A stretch of DNA of 64,000 bases from G963662905 sp965230045 (GCA_965230045.1 OZ245940.1:1240001-1304000), one strand, 5' to 3'. Counted from the stretch's first letter, positions 18,508 to 27,525 are shown. Translations and numbers: made by a program. The notes: a model not told the origin generated them from the letters alone.

Positions 18508-19056
18508 TTATAGGATACCTGCATTTTTTAAAATTTCTCTTAGTTGCGGCTGGTCTTTGGCGTGTTCCCTGAAAATCTCCTTGAGCCTTTTGTTTTCTTC
18601 TTTTAGTGCCTCCACATCATCACGAACAGGCTTTATCATGCTTCTGCGATCCCACAGCACAAAGCCCATCAAAAATGTGAAGAAGCCAAACAAAATGCCA
18701 AAGCCCCAAAAAAGGAAGGTTTTAATAGAGCTTAGTTCCCTTTCAATGGAATCAAACCTTTGGTCAATTGATTTGAATCTTTGGTCAATTGATTTGAATC
18801 TTTGGTCAATTGCATTAAATCTCTGGTCAATTGCATCAAAGTTCTGGTCTATCGCATCAAACCGATATTCAAGCGACGCAAACTTTTCGTCAACAGCCTT
18901 AAAGCGTGCGTTCATTTCTACCTCGATACTATTAAGCTTTGATTCTATTTTGATCAAGCGGTCACGATCATCGAGGGTATAAGGGATTGTTTGCTTTTGT
19001 CCCAGCAACAAAAACATGTTGAAAAAAACAAGGGTGAGCAATACAATCCTTTTCAT
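18508..19056 (-). CDS. coiled-coil membrane protein with heptad repeats
   Basis: A 182-residue protein starting MKRIVLLTL, with an N-terminal signal or anchor, then about six consecutive seven-residue repeats of the type Q-R-F-x-x-I-D. A hydrophobic helix follows (FLFWGFGILFGFFTFLMGFVLW) and the tail is charged and helical. I chose the ATG at 19056 because an upstream in-frame ATG at 19107 lies before the -7 box. The heptads predict a long parallel coiled coil. No function is assigned. The DNA of the repeats is itself tandemly duplicated. Confidence 0.7.
   Translation of the reverse strand: MKRIVLLTLVFFNMFLLLGQKQTIPYTLDDRDRLIKIESKLNSIEVEMNARFKAVDEKFASLEYRFDAIDQNFDAIDQRFNAIDQRFKSIDQRFKSIDQRFDSIERELSSIKTFLFWGFGILFGFFTFLMGFVLWDRRSMIKPVRDDVEALKEENKRLKEIFREHAKDQPQLREILKNAGIL
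18738..18862 (-). repeat. 21-bp tandem repeat encoding the heptads
   Basis: About six units of 21 bp are present. The two centred on GGTCAATTGATTTGAATC are identical, and the outer units diverge progressively (GGTCAATTGCATTAAAT, GGTCAATTGCATCAAA, GGTCTATCGCATCAAA). Each unit encodes seven residues, so copy-number change keeps the frame. Confidence 0.85.
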
Positions 19057-19087
19057 CTGTTTAGAGGAAATTTGAAATTTTATATTA

Positions 19088-19119
19088 CAAATATAAGAAT
19101 AAAACAATAAAACTTACAA
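19088..19119 (-). promoter_or_regulatory. promoter of the coiled-coil protein
   Basis: On the minus strand, TTG (19119-19117) is followed after 21 bases by TATATTTG (19095-19088). This places transcription start near 19083, upstream of the ATG at 19056 but downstream of the alternative start at 19107. Confidence 0.55.
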
Positions 19120-20892
19120 CTGAATAATCAAAACTTCCTTCTTTCCGTTACGAAGAACATCAACGGTTACGATTTGACCGGCTTTCAGTTTTTTCAGGCG
19201 TGCCATATATTCATAAATGTCCGCAACTTTTTTGCCATCGATGGCAACAATACGGTCGCCTTTAAGCATGCCTGCACTATGCGCCGGGCCGCCCGGACGC
19301 ACACCGCCAACGCTCATGCCTTCGCCTGCTTCGGCAGTAAAATCGGGCATGATGCCAAAAGTTACCTTAAAACTGTATCCATGACGCGCCTTGTTTTTGC
19401 TTGAACCTGCTTCCTGGAATGTAAGCCTTGTTGACTTATCGCTTAGCGTATCAAGAAGCTGATAAACAAAATTGCTCACCAGTTCCGCGCCATCTGCATC
19501 AATAAATTCCACATCATCCATGGGCGTATGGTAATCGCTGTGCGCACCTGTGCTGATGAAGAAAACCGGGATATTTTCACCATAAAAGGCAGCATGGTCG
19601 GAAGGGCCAAATCCTTCGGGCGACATTCCCGCACTGAGTTCGCTGTTTTTCAGAAGTTGTTCCAGAATCCCTTTGCTTTCTTTTGCTGTGCCCGTCCCGC
19701 CAATCGAGATGTGCATATGGTCCCTTTTCAAACGTCCGATCATATCCATATTGATCATGGCTTTGATTTGATCTGCCGGAACAGGGAGGTGTTCGATAAA
19801 ATATTTGCTGCCCAGCAATCCCATTTCCTCGGCGCCAAAAGCAAGGAAAATGATGGAACGGTCGGGTTTTGTATCCAACGAACCAATTTGCTCAGCGAGC
19901 TCCATAACTGCCGCCACGCCCGAAGCATTGTCATCGGCGCCATTGTGCACGGCATTGGTGTCTGGCATGCGGCTTCCGCTTCCGTAACCGCCCATGCCAA
20001 GATGGTCGTAATGCGCACCCACAACAATATATTCGTTTTTCAGCTTTTCATCACTTCCTTCAATCCATGAGCCCACATTAAAAGTTGTCAGTTCGTCGCG
20101 TACAACCTCTGCTTGGCCTTCAACCGGCGATTTGCACTCAAACGACTGGGGTTCAAAATTTTCGATCGTTTGTTTTTCAATTTCTGTCACGGTTTTCCCT
20201 GATGGTGCAATAATTTGATCGATTACAAAGCGTTTGGCTTGCAGCACAGGTATTCCGGCATCGGTGATGCTTTTGTCAAAATTCATTTCGCGCATTTCGT
20301 CGGTTTTTGCTGTGGATGCTCCATCAACGAAAATAACGCCTTTTGCACCATTATCTTTGGCGGCCAATACTTTATCGCGTTCGCTGCTGAAAGGGATAAA
20401 AGGGCTGTCGTTGCTTCCGGGCATCGGATCGCCTCGCATAATAATGGCCCATTTGCCTTTTACTTCAATGCCTTGATAATCATCCCATTTTAATGTGTCG
20501 TTGCTAAAGCTCAGGCCGTAACCGGCAAAAGCAACCGGAGCTTTTAGGCTGGCGTTTGCTGAAAAGCCCACCGGAATAAAATCTTGTTTCGGAATGGCAG
20601 AAAAATCACGGCATACCAATTTGTTGTTTTCACCGGCATGAACGCCTGTGGTAACTTCAAATTCCTGAAAACCATCGAGGAAAAGCAGTTTCGCACCGGA
20701 TTTTTGAAAATGATCGCGGATAAACTCCGCGGCAAGGGTATCGCCTTTTGTGCCGGGTTTGCGTCCGGCCAATTCATCGCTCGCCAGATATGAAATGCTT
20801 TTTTTTAGTTCTTCTGCGCTGATGCTTTCCTGTGCCTGAACGGCAAAAGGCATCAAAAACGCAATGATCAGGGTGTAGCTTAATTTGCTCAT
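19114..20892 (-). CDS. secreted M28 family metallopeptidase with PA and PDZ domains
   Basis: A 592-residue protein with a signal peptide (cleavage near AVQAQ). A PA domain interrupts the peptidase domain (residues ~100-235). The two-zinc centre is visible: GAHYDHLG, NGADDNASG (bridging Asp), FGAEEMGLLG (general base and ligand Glu), MDMIGRL and SDYHTPMDD. A C-terminal PDZ domain (~residues 505-592) contains GPAHSAGMLKGDRIVAIDG. It is probably an aminopeptidase acting in the periplasm or outside the cell. The PDZ domain may present substrates or dock the enzyme to the envelope. All metal ligands expected for activity are present. Confidence 0.9.
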   Translation of the reverse strand: MSKLSYTLIIAFLMPFAVQAQESISAEELKKSISYLASDELAGRKPGTKGDTLAAEFIRDHFQKSGAKLLFLDGFQEFEVTTGVHAGENNKLVCRDFSAIPKQDFIPVGFSANASLKAPVAFAGYGLSFSNDTLKWDDYQGIEVKGKWAIIMRGDPMPGSNDSPFIPFSSERDKVLAAKDNGAKGVIFVDGASTAKTDEMREMNFDKSITDAGIPVLQAKRFVIDQIIAPSGKTVTEIEKQTIENFEPQSFECKSPVEGQAEVVRDELTTFNVGSWIEGSDEKLKNEYIVVGAHYDHLGMGGYGSGSRMPDTNAVHNGADDNASGVAAVMELAEQIGSLDTKPDRSIIFLAFGAEEMGLLGSKYFIEHLPVPADQIKAMINMDMIGRLKRDHMHISIGGTGTAKESKGILEQLLKNSELSAGMSPEGFGPSDHAAFYGENIPVFFISTGAHSDYHTPMDDVEFIDADGAELVSNFVYQLLDTLSDKSTRLTFQEAGSSKNKARHGYSFKVTFGIMPDFTAEAGEGMSVGGVRPGGPAHSAGMLKGDRIVAIDGKKVADIYEYMARLKKLKAGQIVTVDVLRNGKKEVLIIQL

Positions 20893-20937
20893 ATTTTAAT
20901 AGATTGATTTTTCGGTATGGTATCATGTTTAAACACA

Positions 20938-20945
20938 CAAATGTA
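20938..20945 (-). promoter_or_regulatory. -7 box (TACATTTG) for the M28 peptidase
   Basis: An exact TAnnTTTG match on the minus strand, 46 bases upstream of the ATG. The -33 element is unclear. Confidence 0.45.
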
Positions 20946-21056
20946 CATCTTGTTTAGCAAAATGATGATGCAACATTATTCTAAATTAGTTTTAGAAGAG
21001 AAGGGCAGGAGGGGGCAGTTTCAGGGAATTATCAGTGGAAATACATTTTATGCTAA

Positions 21057-21110
21057 AAAAATATCAATGCATTGATATTTTTATTAAAAATTATTATCTT
21101 TGCATTGATA
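21057..21110 (+). promoter_or_regulatory. promoter embedded in a palindromic operator
   Basis: A perfect 26-bp palindrome (21057-21082, core ATATCAATGCATTGATAT) contains the -33 TTG (21072-21074). After 20 bases comes an exact -7 box TATCTTTG (21095-21102). A second copy of the half-site, TGCATTGATA, lies at 21101-21110 across the predicted start of transcription. The arrangement is that of a repressor binding at both the -33 and start regions. Confidence 0.7.
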
Positions 21111-21121
21111 AATATGCACGT

Positions 21122-22312
21122 ATGGAAGTGTTGCAACAAAAGTTTTATGCAAAATATGCCCTGGTTCAAACACAAAAGATCAGGTCGTTTGTCTCAAAAG
21201 TTGATTGGTCGGACCGTTTGATTGGGATTCGGGGTGCCCGGGGTGTTGGAAAAACAACCATGCTTTTGCAGTACATCCGGATGAATTATCCGGCCGGAAA
21301 CCGGGTTTTATATGCCAGCCTCGATGATTTGTATTTCAGCACCAACAGCCTATATGACCTGGCTCTGACTTTTAGTCAGCGGGGAGGGGAATTGCTGGTT
21401 TTGGATGAGGTACACCGTTATCAAAACTGGGCTCAGGAGCTGAAGAATGTTTATGATGACATTCCCTCTCTTAAACTGGTTTATACGGGCTCTTCTTTAT
21501 TGCATTTGCAAAAAGCCAAAGCGGATTTAAGCCGAAGGTCGGTCGTGTACGATATGCCGGGATTGTCGTTCAGGGAATATATTGCGATGCGCACAGGCAT
21601 CAGCTTTCCTGTGTTTGCTTTTGAGGATGTTCGTGATCATCACATCGAAACGGAAATGGAAATTATCAGGGAGATAAAGCCGTTGGCTTATTTTCAGGAT
21701 TATCTGCAACATGGATATTATCCGTTTTTTCTGGAAAACCTGAATACATTTCATCAAAAACTAAGCGAGGCTATTCTTACTGTTCTTGAAATTGATATTC
21801 CGCAATTTGCTGCCGTGCCTCCCCAGAATGTAGTTTTATTAAAGAAACTGCTTTCTATTATCAGTAATTCAGTTCCCTTTAAGCCTAATATGAATTCGCT
21901 GAGCCAAAGAAGTGGAATCAGCATCAACACGATGAAATCTTATCTTCAGTATTTGTCTCAATCGGATTTGCTTAATCTTGCTTATCATGAAGATAAAGGG
22001 ATTAACAGCCTGGGAAAGCCCGGGAAAATATTTGCTGAAAACCCCAATCTGATGTTTAGTTTATCTGTGCATCAGCCTGATACAGGGAATTTGAGGGAGA
22101 CCTTTTTTTATAATCAGCTTTCTAAAATTGGTTCTGTATTTCTTGAAGATGTATGCGATTTCCGCTTTATGGATAGTTTTTTTGAAATTGGTGGAAAATC
22201 AAAAGGCAGGAAACAAATCCCCCAAAAACAGAATGCTTTTATTGTTAAGGATGATATTGAAATCGGATCAGACAATGTGATTCCTTTGTGGCTTTTTGGG
22301 TTTCTGTATTAA
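21122..22312 (+). CDS. AAA ATPase with DUF4143-like C-terminus
   Basis: A 396-residue protein of the AAA_14/DUF4143 type. Walker A is GARGVGKT (residues 38-45) and Walker B is LLVLDEVH (91-98); a YTGSS sensor segment follows, and the C-terminal half contains a winged-helix-like part (SQRSGISINTMKSYLQYLSQ). I chose the ATG at 21122 because the promoter lies between it and an upstream in-frame ATG at 21035. Function of the family is largely unknown; members are scattered and often mobile. Its stop codon overlaps that of the convergent porin gene by 3-4 bp, leaving no room for a terminator. Confidence 0.85.
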   Translation: MEVLQQKFYAKYALVQTQKIRSFVSKVDWSDRLIGIRGARGVGKTTMLLQYIRMNYPAGNRVLYASLDDLYFSTNSLYDLALTFSQRGGELLVLDEVHRYQNWAQELKNVYDDIPSLKLVYTGSSLLHLQKAKADLSRRSVVYDMPGLSFREYIAMRTGISFPVFAFEDVRDHHIETEMEIIREIKPLAYFQDYLQHGYYPFFLENLNTFHQKLSEAILTVLEIDIPQFAAVPPQNVVLLKKLLSIISNSVPFKPNMNSLSQRSGISINTMKSYLQYLSQSDLLNLAYHEDKGINSLGKPGKIFAENPNLMFSLSVHQPDTGNLRETFFYNQLSKIGSVFLEDVCDFRFMDSFFEIGGKSKGRKQIPQKQNAFIVKDDIEIGSDNVIPLWLFGFLY

Positions 22313-24522
22313 TCATGAAAGCGCCATTGCAGGCCAAACATAATGCCACCGTCTTTCATTGGGTAATTGGGCACAGCCATGTATTCATAGCCAAATAATC
22401 CTTTGGTAATGTGCACATATTTGAGGAAAAGACGGGCGCGCTGCACGCGGAAATTCACGAAGAAATCAATGTAGGGATAGTTTCCGTATTCGCCATTATT
22501 TTGCAGATAAAAGATGCGCGAGGAGGGCATATATGCTTTCGCTTGATACGCAGTAGTATAAAAAAGAGAAAATCCCGGCTGAAGCATTAAAGCCCTTTTA
22601 AACATCGGGAAGCGGAAATATACCCGGCTTTTGGCCATAAATTTGGGCAGGCGCAAGGCTTCGTTATTGCTTAACTGCTGAAAAATCAATTGATTGTCAA
22701 AATGCCAGTTGCCTAATTTATTTTTGGAGAACAGGCTTGCCTGCAAAAGTCCGGTATTTCCATCCAATTGGGCGGGTAAAGCTTTTTCGTTGAAATAGAG
22801 CAGCTCATTAAGCACATAATAGCGCGCTGAGAGAAATGTTTGCCCCCGGCCAATGCTGGCGCCAATCCATGAGGATGTGGTTTTGTTAAAATCGTTGAGC
22901 CACATAAAATTATTGGCATTATGATAGAAATAGTCCCAGGGCGCAGTTTGTGTAATGATGGCAGCTTCACCGGAAAACACAAAAGGATTATTCCTGTTGC
23001 CCAATTCTGTTTTGATACTGGCCCGGAGCATATAATCACCATCATTATAACCGCCTGAAACCACAGATGCTTCGCCACGCAGCTCAAATCGCCCGAGAAT
23101 GCGGGTTGCCAGCTCGCCACGTGGAATAATCTGGTCAAATTCATATTTGCCTACATCGCCGCCAATTCTGATATGCTGATGTTGCAGGTAAAGGTATAAA
23201 CGGAAGAGGTTTTTCTGATCAACGGCTTCAGGATTGGTATTGCTCCAGGCAAAGATGTTGTGCATTTGCACCACGCTCACCGAATCAAAAGTGGTTTCTC
23301 CATGATAGTAGTTTTCGTAATATCCGGTTTCCCCCGATTCATCCGCATACATATATATATCGCGGTACAGCCTGAACCGCCAGGAAATCCTTCCGGGATT
23401 GAAAATCTTTTTTTGAATCTGATTTACAGAATCAGCCCGGATGAGGCTGTCGGCTGATGAAAAATAATTTTGTTTTTCTACCAATGTTGGTTCGCTGAGT
23501 GAGCTGAAAGGTAAGGGGTTAATGAGCATTGGTGGTTTGCGCAACATTTCTTCTGTGATGATAATGCTGTCGGGTATGGGCGTAGTGGTGTCTTGCAAAA
23601 CAATTGGAAGAGAGTCAAAAACGGGAAAACTGTCGGCCATAAGGCTGTCAGGGACATTACTGAGGCTGTCCGTCAAAAATGGAATCTGGCCTGTTTGATT
23701 GGTGTCGGCCAGGAGTTCCGGAGGAACGGGCTGTGATTTTACTTTGGGCTCTTTTTTCTTTCTTCCACCGGGGGGCACGATATTGAAAAACTGAAAAACT
23801 TCAATTCCTCCTCTTTTGAGACGGGTTTCAGCATCGCTGAGGTTTACCTGATAGGCCGCCCGGTTGGTTTCCAGGTTCTGTGTAAAAAGGCTGTCGTAAG
23901 TGATGCCGCCGTTTTCACGGTTTGTTACCCGGTTGTTGATCCAGGCAAATGTTGCACCATAGCGTTTGTTTTTTGAGAAATAGCGCATATTGACAGCCAG
24001 ATTGTAGTCGTCCGTTTTTTGCTGTGGATAATCCCCAAAAGAGTTGATCAGTTTAAAATCCACACCAACATAAAGGGCTTTAAACAGGTTTTGACTGTGC
24101 GTTAAACCCAGAACTTGCATACGGCCCGGCCCTGTGACATACTGAACATTTGTATAAGGGCTTTGCTCATTGAAATAACGGATGTCCTCAAAATTCATCC
24201 AAAATGTACTAAAGTTGTTGGGGCCATAATTGAAAGAAATGCTCTGGCGGGGCGTGTAAAGCAAATTGGTTTGTGCCTGTCCGATATTGCCCAAATCAGC
24301 ATAAAAACGTTTGCCCTGCCTTATCGGATTGACTTCCTGCACTCCGGCCAGAACCGTATCGATATAATAATATTTTTCCTGATCGGCGCTATCGAGATGG
24401 TTATAAAAGTACCACACCTGCATACTGTCGGGCGGCAGCAAATGCACTGTACTGTCCTGGGCCCTCATTCCAAAAGCCAGTAACAATACTGAAAATAAAA
24501 GCGTTATCCGTTTCAGGAGCAT
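22309..24522 (-). CDS. putative outer-membrane porin (large beta-barrel)
   Basis: A 737-residue protein with a signal peptide (MLLKRITLL to ~FGMRAQ) and many alternating aromatic/hydrophobic strands. A low-complexity region rich in Pro, Asp and Ser lies in the middle (~residues 265-365), starting after a basic KKKEPK stretch. The end is the strand-like MFGLQWRFHD, a typical barrel C-terminus. It resembles the putative porin family common in Bacteroidota. An in-frame TTG lies 12 bases upstream, but the ATG at 24522 suits both the signal peptide and the -7 box. What passes through it is unknown. Confidence 0.75.
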   Translation of the reverse strand: MLLKRITLLFSVLLLAFGMRAQDSTVHLLPPDSMQVWYFYNHLDSADQEKYYYIDTVLAGVQEVNPIRQGKRFYADLGNIGQAQTNLLYTPRQSISFNYGPNNFSTFWMNFEDIRYFNEQSPYTNVQYVTGPGRMQVLGLTHSQNLFKALYVGVDFKLINSFGDYPQQKTDDYNLAVNMRYFSKNKRYGATFAWINNRVTNRENGGITYDSLFTQNLETNRAAYQVNLSDAETRLKRGGIEVFQFFNIVPPGGRKKKEPKVKSQPVPPELLADTNQTGQIPFLTDSLSNVPDSLMADSFPVFDSLPIVLQDTTTPIPDSIIITEEMLRKPPMLINPLPFSSLSEPTLVEKQNYFSSADSLIRADSVNQIQKKIFNPGRISWRFRLYRDIYMYADESGETGYYENYYHGETTFDSVSVVQMHNIFAWSNTNPEAVDQKNLFRLYLYLQHQHIRIGGDVGKYEFDQIIPRGELATRILGRFELRGEASVVSGGYNDGDYMLRASIKTELGNRNNPFVFSGEAAIITQTAPWDYFYHNANNFMWLNDFNKTTSSWIGASIGRGQTFLSARYYVLNELLYFNEKALPAQLDGNTGLLQASLFSKNKLGNWHFDNQLIFQQLSNNEALRLPKFMAKSRVYFRFPMFKRALMLQPGFSLFYTTAYQAKAYMPSSRIFYLQNNGEYGNYPYIDFFVNFRVQRARLFLKYVHITKGLFGYEYMAVPNYPMKDGGIMFGLQWRFHD

Positions 24523-24541
24523 AATCTGCAACAATAAGCGG

Positions 24542-24549
24542 CAAAATTA
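24542..24549 (-). promoter_or_regulatory. -7 box (TAATTTTG) for the putative porin
   Basis: An exact TAnnTTTG match on the minus strand, 20 bases upstream of the ATG at 24522. The -33 TTG is not at the usual distance. Confidence 0.45.
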
Positions 24550-24648
24550 AGGATTTATTGTAGCAAAGAAAGATGATTGTAGGTGTTTTAATAGTTTCAA
24601 AAAATTTTGGCTTAATACTTCCTTTTCCATTCGGATTAAATTTATTGA

Positions 24649-25086
24649 TTATTGATGGATACGCCCCCGTCCAAATCCGCAGCACATCTCAAAATATGCA
24701 GATGCGTTTTCCTTATGAAAAGCTTCTTTCATGCTTTTCCGGAGCTCATCCTGAAGTAATGAAAGATTGGTGCGGATCATTTCTTCCATAAAAGCCTCGC
24801 TCAGTTCCGGATATCCTTTTTGTGCAATGATGTAGCTGCCCAGCATTATGTCCTCACCGGTCTTGAGACAATAGATTTGCGTATCTTCAGTTTCCATATC
24901 GGGTTGCTTATGCCAGGCTTGTGCAGCCATTTCGTATTCATCTTCAGGATCTATTTCCGGATAATCCACCAGAAAACTTTGATTTGATGTTTCTGAATGG
25001 CAAAAATGTGCTGGCATGCGGCGTACGGAGCTAAGCACCAAATCGATGCACTCTTCAATTATTTTATTTTCGTTGGGTTTTAGCAT
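24649..25086 (-). CDS. hypothetical protein, 145 aa
   Basis: A 145-residue soluble, mostly helical acidic protein without signal or membrane segment. It contains several cysteines (one in AHFCHSET, one in IYCLKTGED, a pair in FEMCCGFGRGR near the end). I recognise no family. The gene stands alone, with a -7 box 24 bases upstream and a 439-bp gap behind it. The terminal CC and glycine/arginine-rich end could bind metal or nucleic acid, but nothing proves it. Confidence 0.65.
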   Translation of the reverse strand: MLKPNENKIIEECIDLVLSSVRRMPAHFCHSETSNQSFLVDYPEIDPEDEYEMAAQAWHKQPDMETEDTQIYCLKTGEDIMLGSYIIAQKGYPELSEAFMEEMIRTNLSLLQDELRKSMKEAFHKENASAYFEMCCGFGRGRIHQ

Positions 25087-25109
25087 GTGAGGATTGTTTC
25101 AATTTTCGC

Positions 25110-25117
25110 CAAATTTA
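25110..25117 (-). promoter_or_regulatory. -7 box (TAAATTTG) for the 145-aa hypothetical protein
   Basis: An exact TAnnTTTG match on the minus strand, 24 bases upstream of the ATG. Confidence 0.45.
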
Positions 25118-25269
25118 GTAGAAGTATTTTAAAAACCGATATTCCTGGTCATACATCACCGGCCTTGATAATCTTTCATGATCCCTGATGGGAACTTTGC
25201 AAGGAAAAGGATTAACCGTATTCTCAATCCAAATTACCACCATCCGCCTGTTTTTTTCTCACTTTTCCC

Positions 25270-25277
25270 TACATTTG
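25270..25277 (+). promoter_or_regulatory. possible -7 box (TACATTTG) upstream of gatE
   Basis: An exact TAnnTTTG match, but about 250 bases before the gatE ATG and without a clear -33 TTG. If used, the gatE leader would carry the palindromic element at 25368-25490. The rest of the 439-bp gap (25087-25525) holds no credible gene. Confidence 0.3.
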
Positions 25278-25367
25278 GGGATTCTTTACCAAAAGGCTGC
25301 TGCAAGAAGCAAAAACCTTGATCCTTGCAATATAGCCCTTGCATAGAACAATAATGATAGACTATAT

Positions 25368-25490
25368 AGAGTTCGTCTATAAAGTCCAACTTCTGCGTTG
25401 TTGCTCAAAATCCAAATCCTCAAATACTTGAGTATTATCCGGTTTGGATTTTTCACACGCCTTGAATTTGAACTTTATAGAGCAAACTCC
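25368..25490. repeat. imperfect palindromic element upstream of gatE
   Basis: About 120 bp folds back on itself around 25429. Paired blocks are AATACT/AGTATT at the tip (25423-25428 with 25431-25436), AAAATCCAAA/TTTGGATTTT (25407-25416 with 25443-25452), and TCTATAAAGT/ACTTTATAGA at the base (25376-25385 with 25472-25481), with looser pairing between them. It resembles a MITE or REP-like element. No second copy is visible in the window. Confidence 0.7.
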
Positions 25491-25525
25491 CGACATTATA
25501 GACAAACACTATATAATTCGATAAA

Positions 25526-27514
25526 ATGAAACGCACGCAGAAAGAACAAAAATCTTTTGATGCACGCCGCAACTACGAAGAAACCCGCGATCAGATCGGT
25601 TATGTAAACCGAAAAGAAGCCAGCCAGGCCGATTACGACCGGATTGGTTTTATGTCGGGTCTCGAAGTGCATCAACAACTCAAAACCGACGAGAAACTAT
25701 TTTGCCGCTGTCCTTCCGGCCACTTCCATTCCAACGAAGATTTTGATGCTGAAATCATCCGCCATATGCGGCCTACACTTAGCGAGCTGGGCGAATACGA
25801 CGGTACAGCACTCATGGAGTTTAAAACCCGAAAAGAAATTATTTATCGCATCAACAACAAAACAGCTTGTACTTACGAAGTGGATGATACGCCGCCATTT
25901 CCAATTAACAGGCAGGCTTTGGATATTTCTATCCTTATTTCGATGCTTTCGCGCCTGAATATTGTGGGTGAAGTGCACATCACGCGTAAGCAGTATTTGG
26001 ATGGCTCTATTCCTACCGGATTTCAGCGCACGGCCATTATTGGTGTTGAGGGCGAACTGCCCATGCGCAAAAAGAAAATCCGACTGATTCAGTTGAGCAT
26101 AGAGGAGGATTCCTGCCGTGAGATTTCTGATATTGCCCATACCCGCGTTTATAAAACCGACCGTTTGGGAATGCCGCTCATCGAAACAGTGACCTATCCG
26201 GATATGGTGAATCCTGATGAGGTGATGGAAGTTTGTGATTATATCCGCTTCCTGAATCGTTCTACCGGCCTGGTGCGCACCGGAATGGGTGCCGGACGTC
26301 AGGATGTGAACGTTAGCTGCCGTGGAGGTCACCGCGTGGAAATTAAAGGTGTGGCACATACCAAATGGATTCCTGAACTGACGCATGTGGAAGCATTCCG
26401 CCAGTGGGCTTTGCTGAACCTGCGTACGCGTTTGCAGGAACGTGTGAAGAAAGAAGACTGGAAAATGGAATCGCGCAAGCTCAATTTCTACGAATTCAAA
26501 TTCGATTACGAACCATTGCGTGAAGCAGCAGCACAAAAGCATAAAATTTATGCGGTGAAACTGCCATGTTTCCGTGGATTGCTTTCTCATTTCGATCAGC
26601 CCGGAAAAGTATTCGCAGATGAAATATCAGACCGCCTGAAGGTAATCGCCTGTATCGAAAAACCAAATATGACGCATAGCGAAGCACTTGAACCGGTTGT
26701 CAGTGCCGATGATTTTGCCCGGATTTCTGAATTGATGGAATGTGGCAAAAATGATGCAGTTCTTCTGTTCTGGGCTCCTGAGGACGATGTGAAAACAGCT
26801 CTTGAGGTTATCGAAGAACGTTGTTTGATGGCTTTTGAAGGCATCCCACCCGAAACGCGCAAATCATTCGAAGACGGAACAACAATTTTTGAGCGCGTGC
26901 TTCCCGGTGCCGACCGCATGTATCCAGATACAGACTCAGCTCCGATTCCGCTTGATGAAGCACATATCGAAGAATTGCGCAAACAATTGCCCGATGATGT
27001 TGTGGATCGTTACCAGCAATTACAGGATTGGGGCGTGACGGAAGATACATTTACCTACATATTCTCACGCAACCTCTATCCGCTGATTAAGCGCATGGTG
27101 GATGAGCTGGAAATTGAGCCAAAACTGGCCGCTACTTTCCTGGCACAAAGGTTTAAATATGTTGAAGGACATTATGGGAAAACAGAAGGCTTTGATTATG
27201 AACGTATTTATGATCTGTTTGCTTTCCTGAAAGAAGAAAAACTGGATTATGCGCTGGCAGCCAATATGTTGCCGCATATCCTGCAGCATCCAAGTATGGA
27301 TTTCGAATCCATCCTGACTATTATGAAATTTAAGCGGGTCAGTCGCGATGAAATCATTTCCAAGATTGAATTCCTGCATCAAAAATTCAATGAAATTCAT
27401 TTGCACGATACAGAATCGAACCGTCGTCAGTGGATTATGGGTCAGCTGCGCATTACGGCATTGGGCAATATTTCCATGCCAGAGCTTTCAGAAATAGTGG
27501 GTTCAAAAAACTAA
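25526..27514 (+). CDS. gatE: Glu-tRNA(Gln) amidotransferase subunit E (archaeal type)
   Basis: A 662-residue protein. The GatB/GatE kinase-transamidase domain has GLEVHQQLKT and KLFCRCPSG near residues 44-65, then GIPTGFQR-like and QLSIEEDSCRE motifs. Between about residues 375 and 480 there is an insert resembling the bacterial AspRS GAD domain, which is present in GatE and absent from GatB. A tRNA-binding helical tail follows. With GatD it converts Glu-tRNA(Gln) to Gln-tRNA(Gln). The gatD start lies 11 bp after its stop, confirming the pair. GatDE is the archaeal form; finding it in a bacterium is unusual. Confidence 0.88.
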   Translation: MKRTQKEQKSFDARRNYEETRDQIGYVNRKEASQADYDRIGFMSGLEVHQQLKTDEKLFCRCPSGHFHSNEDFDAEIIRHMRPTLSELGEYDGTALMEFKTRKEIIYRINNKTACTYEVDDTPPFPINRQALDISILISMLSRLNIVGEVHITRKQYLDGSIPTGFQRTAIIGVEGELPMRKKKIRLIQLSIEEDSCREISDIAHTRVYKTDRLGMPLIETVTYPDMVNPDEVMEVCDYIRFLNRSTGLVRTGMGAGRQDVNVSCRGGHRVEIKGVAHTKWIPELTHVEAFRQWALLNLRTRLQERVKKEDWKMESRKLNFYEFKFDYEPLREAAAQKHKIYAVKLPCFRGLLSHFDQPGKVFADEISDRLKVIACIEKPNMTHSEALEPVVSADDFARISELMECGKNDAVLLFWAPEDDVKTALEVIEERCLMAFEGIPPETRKSFEDGTTIFERVLPGADRMYPDTDSAPIPLDEAHIEELRKQLPDDVVDRYQQLQDWGVTEDTFTYIFSRNLYPLIKRMVDELEIEPKLAATFLAQRFKYVEGHYGKTEGFDYERIYDLFAFLKEEKLDYALAANMLPHILQHPSMDFESILTIMKFKRVSRDEIISKIEFLHQKFNEIHLHDTESNRRQWIMGQLRITALGNISMPELSEIVGSKN

Positions 27515-27525
27515 AAGGAAGAAAA

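Noticed and set aside
18738..18862. Possible CRISPR array
   Set aside because: Units are contiguous 21-bp coding repeats with no spacers, and no cas gene is present.
25697..26590. 297-codon minus-strand open frame inside gatE
   Set aside because: Antisense to gatE motifs; His/Cys-rich composition is an artefact of the reverse frame.
25526..27514. gatB of the bacterial GatCAB complex
   Set aside because: The AspRS-like insert, length of 662 residues and adjacency to a GatD with its N-terminal barrel all indicate GatE.
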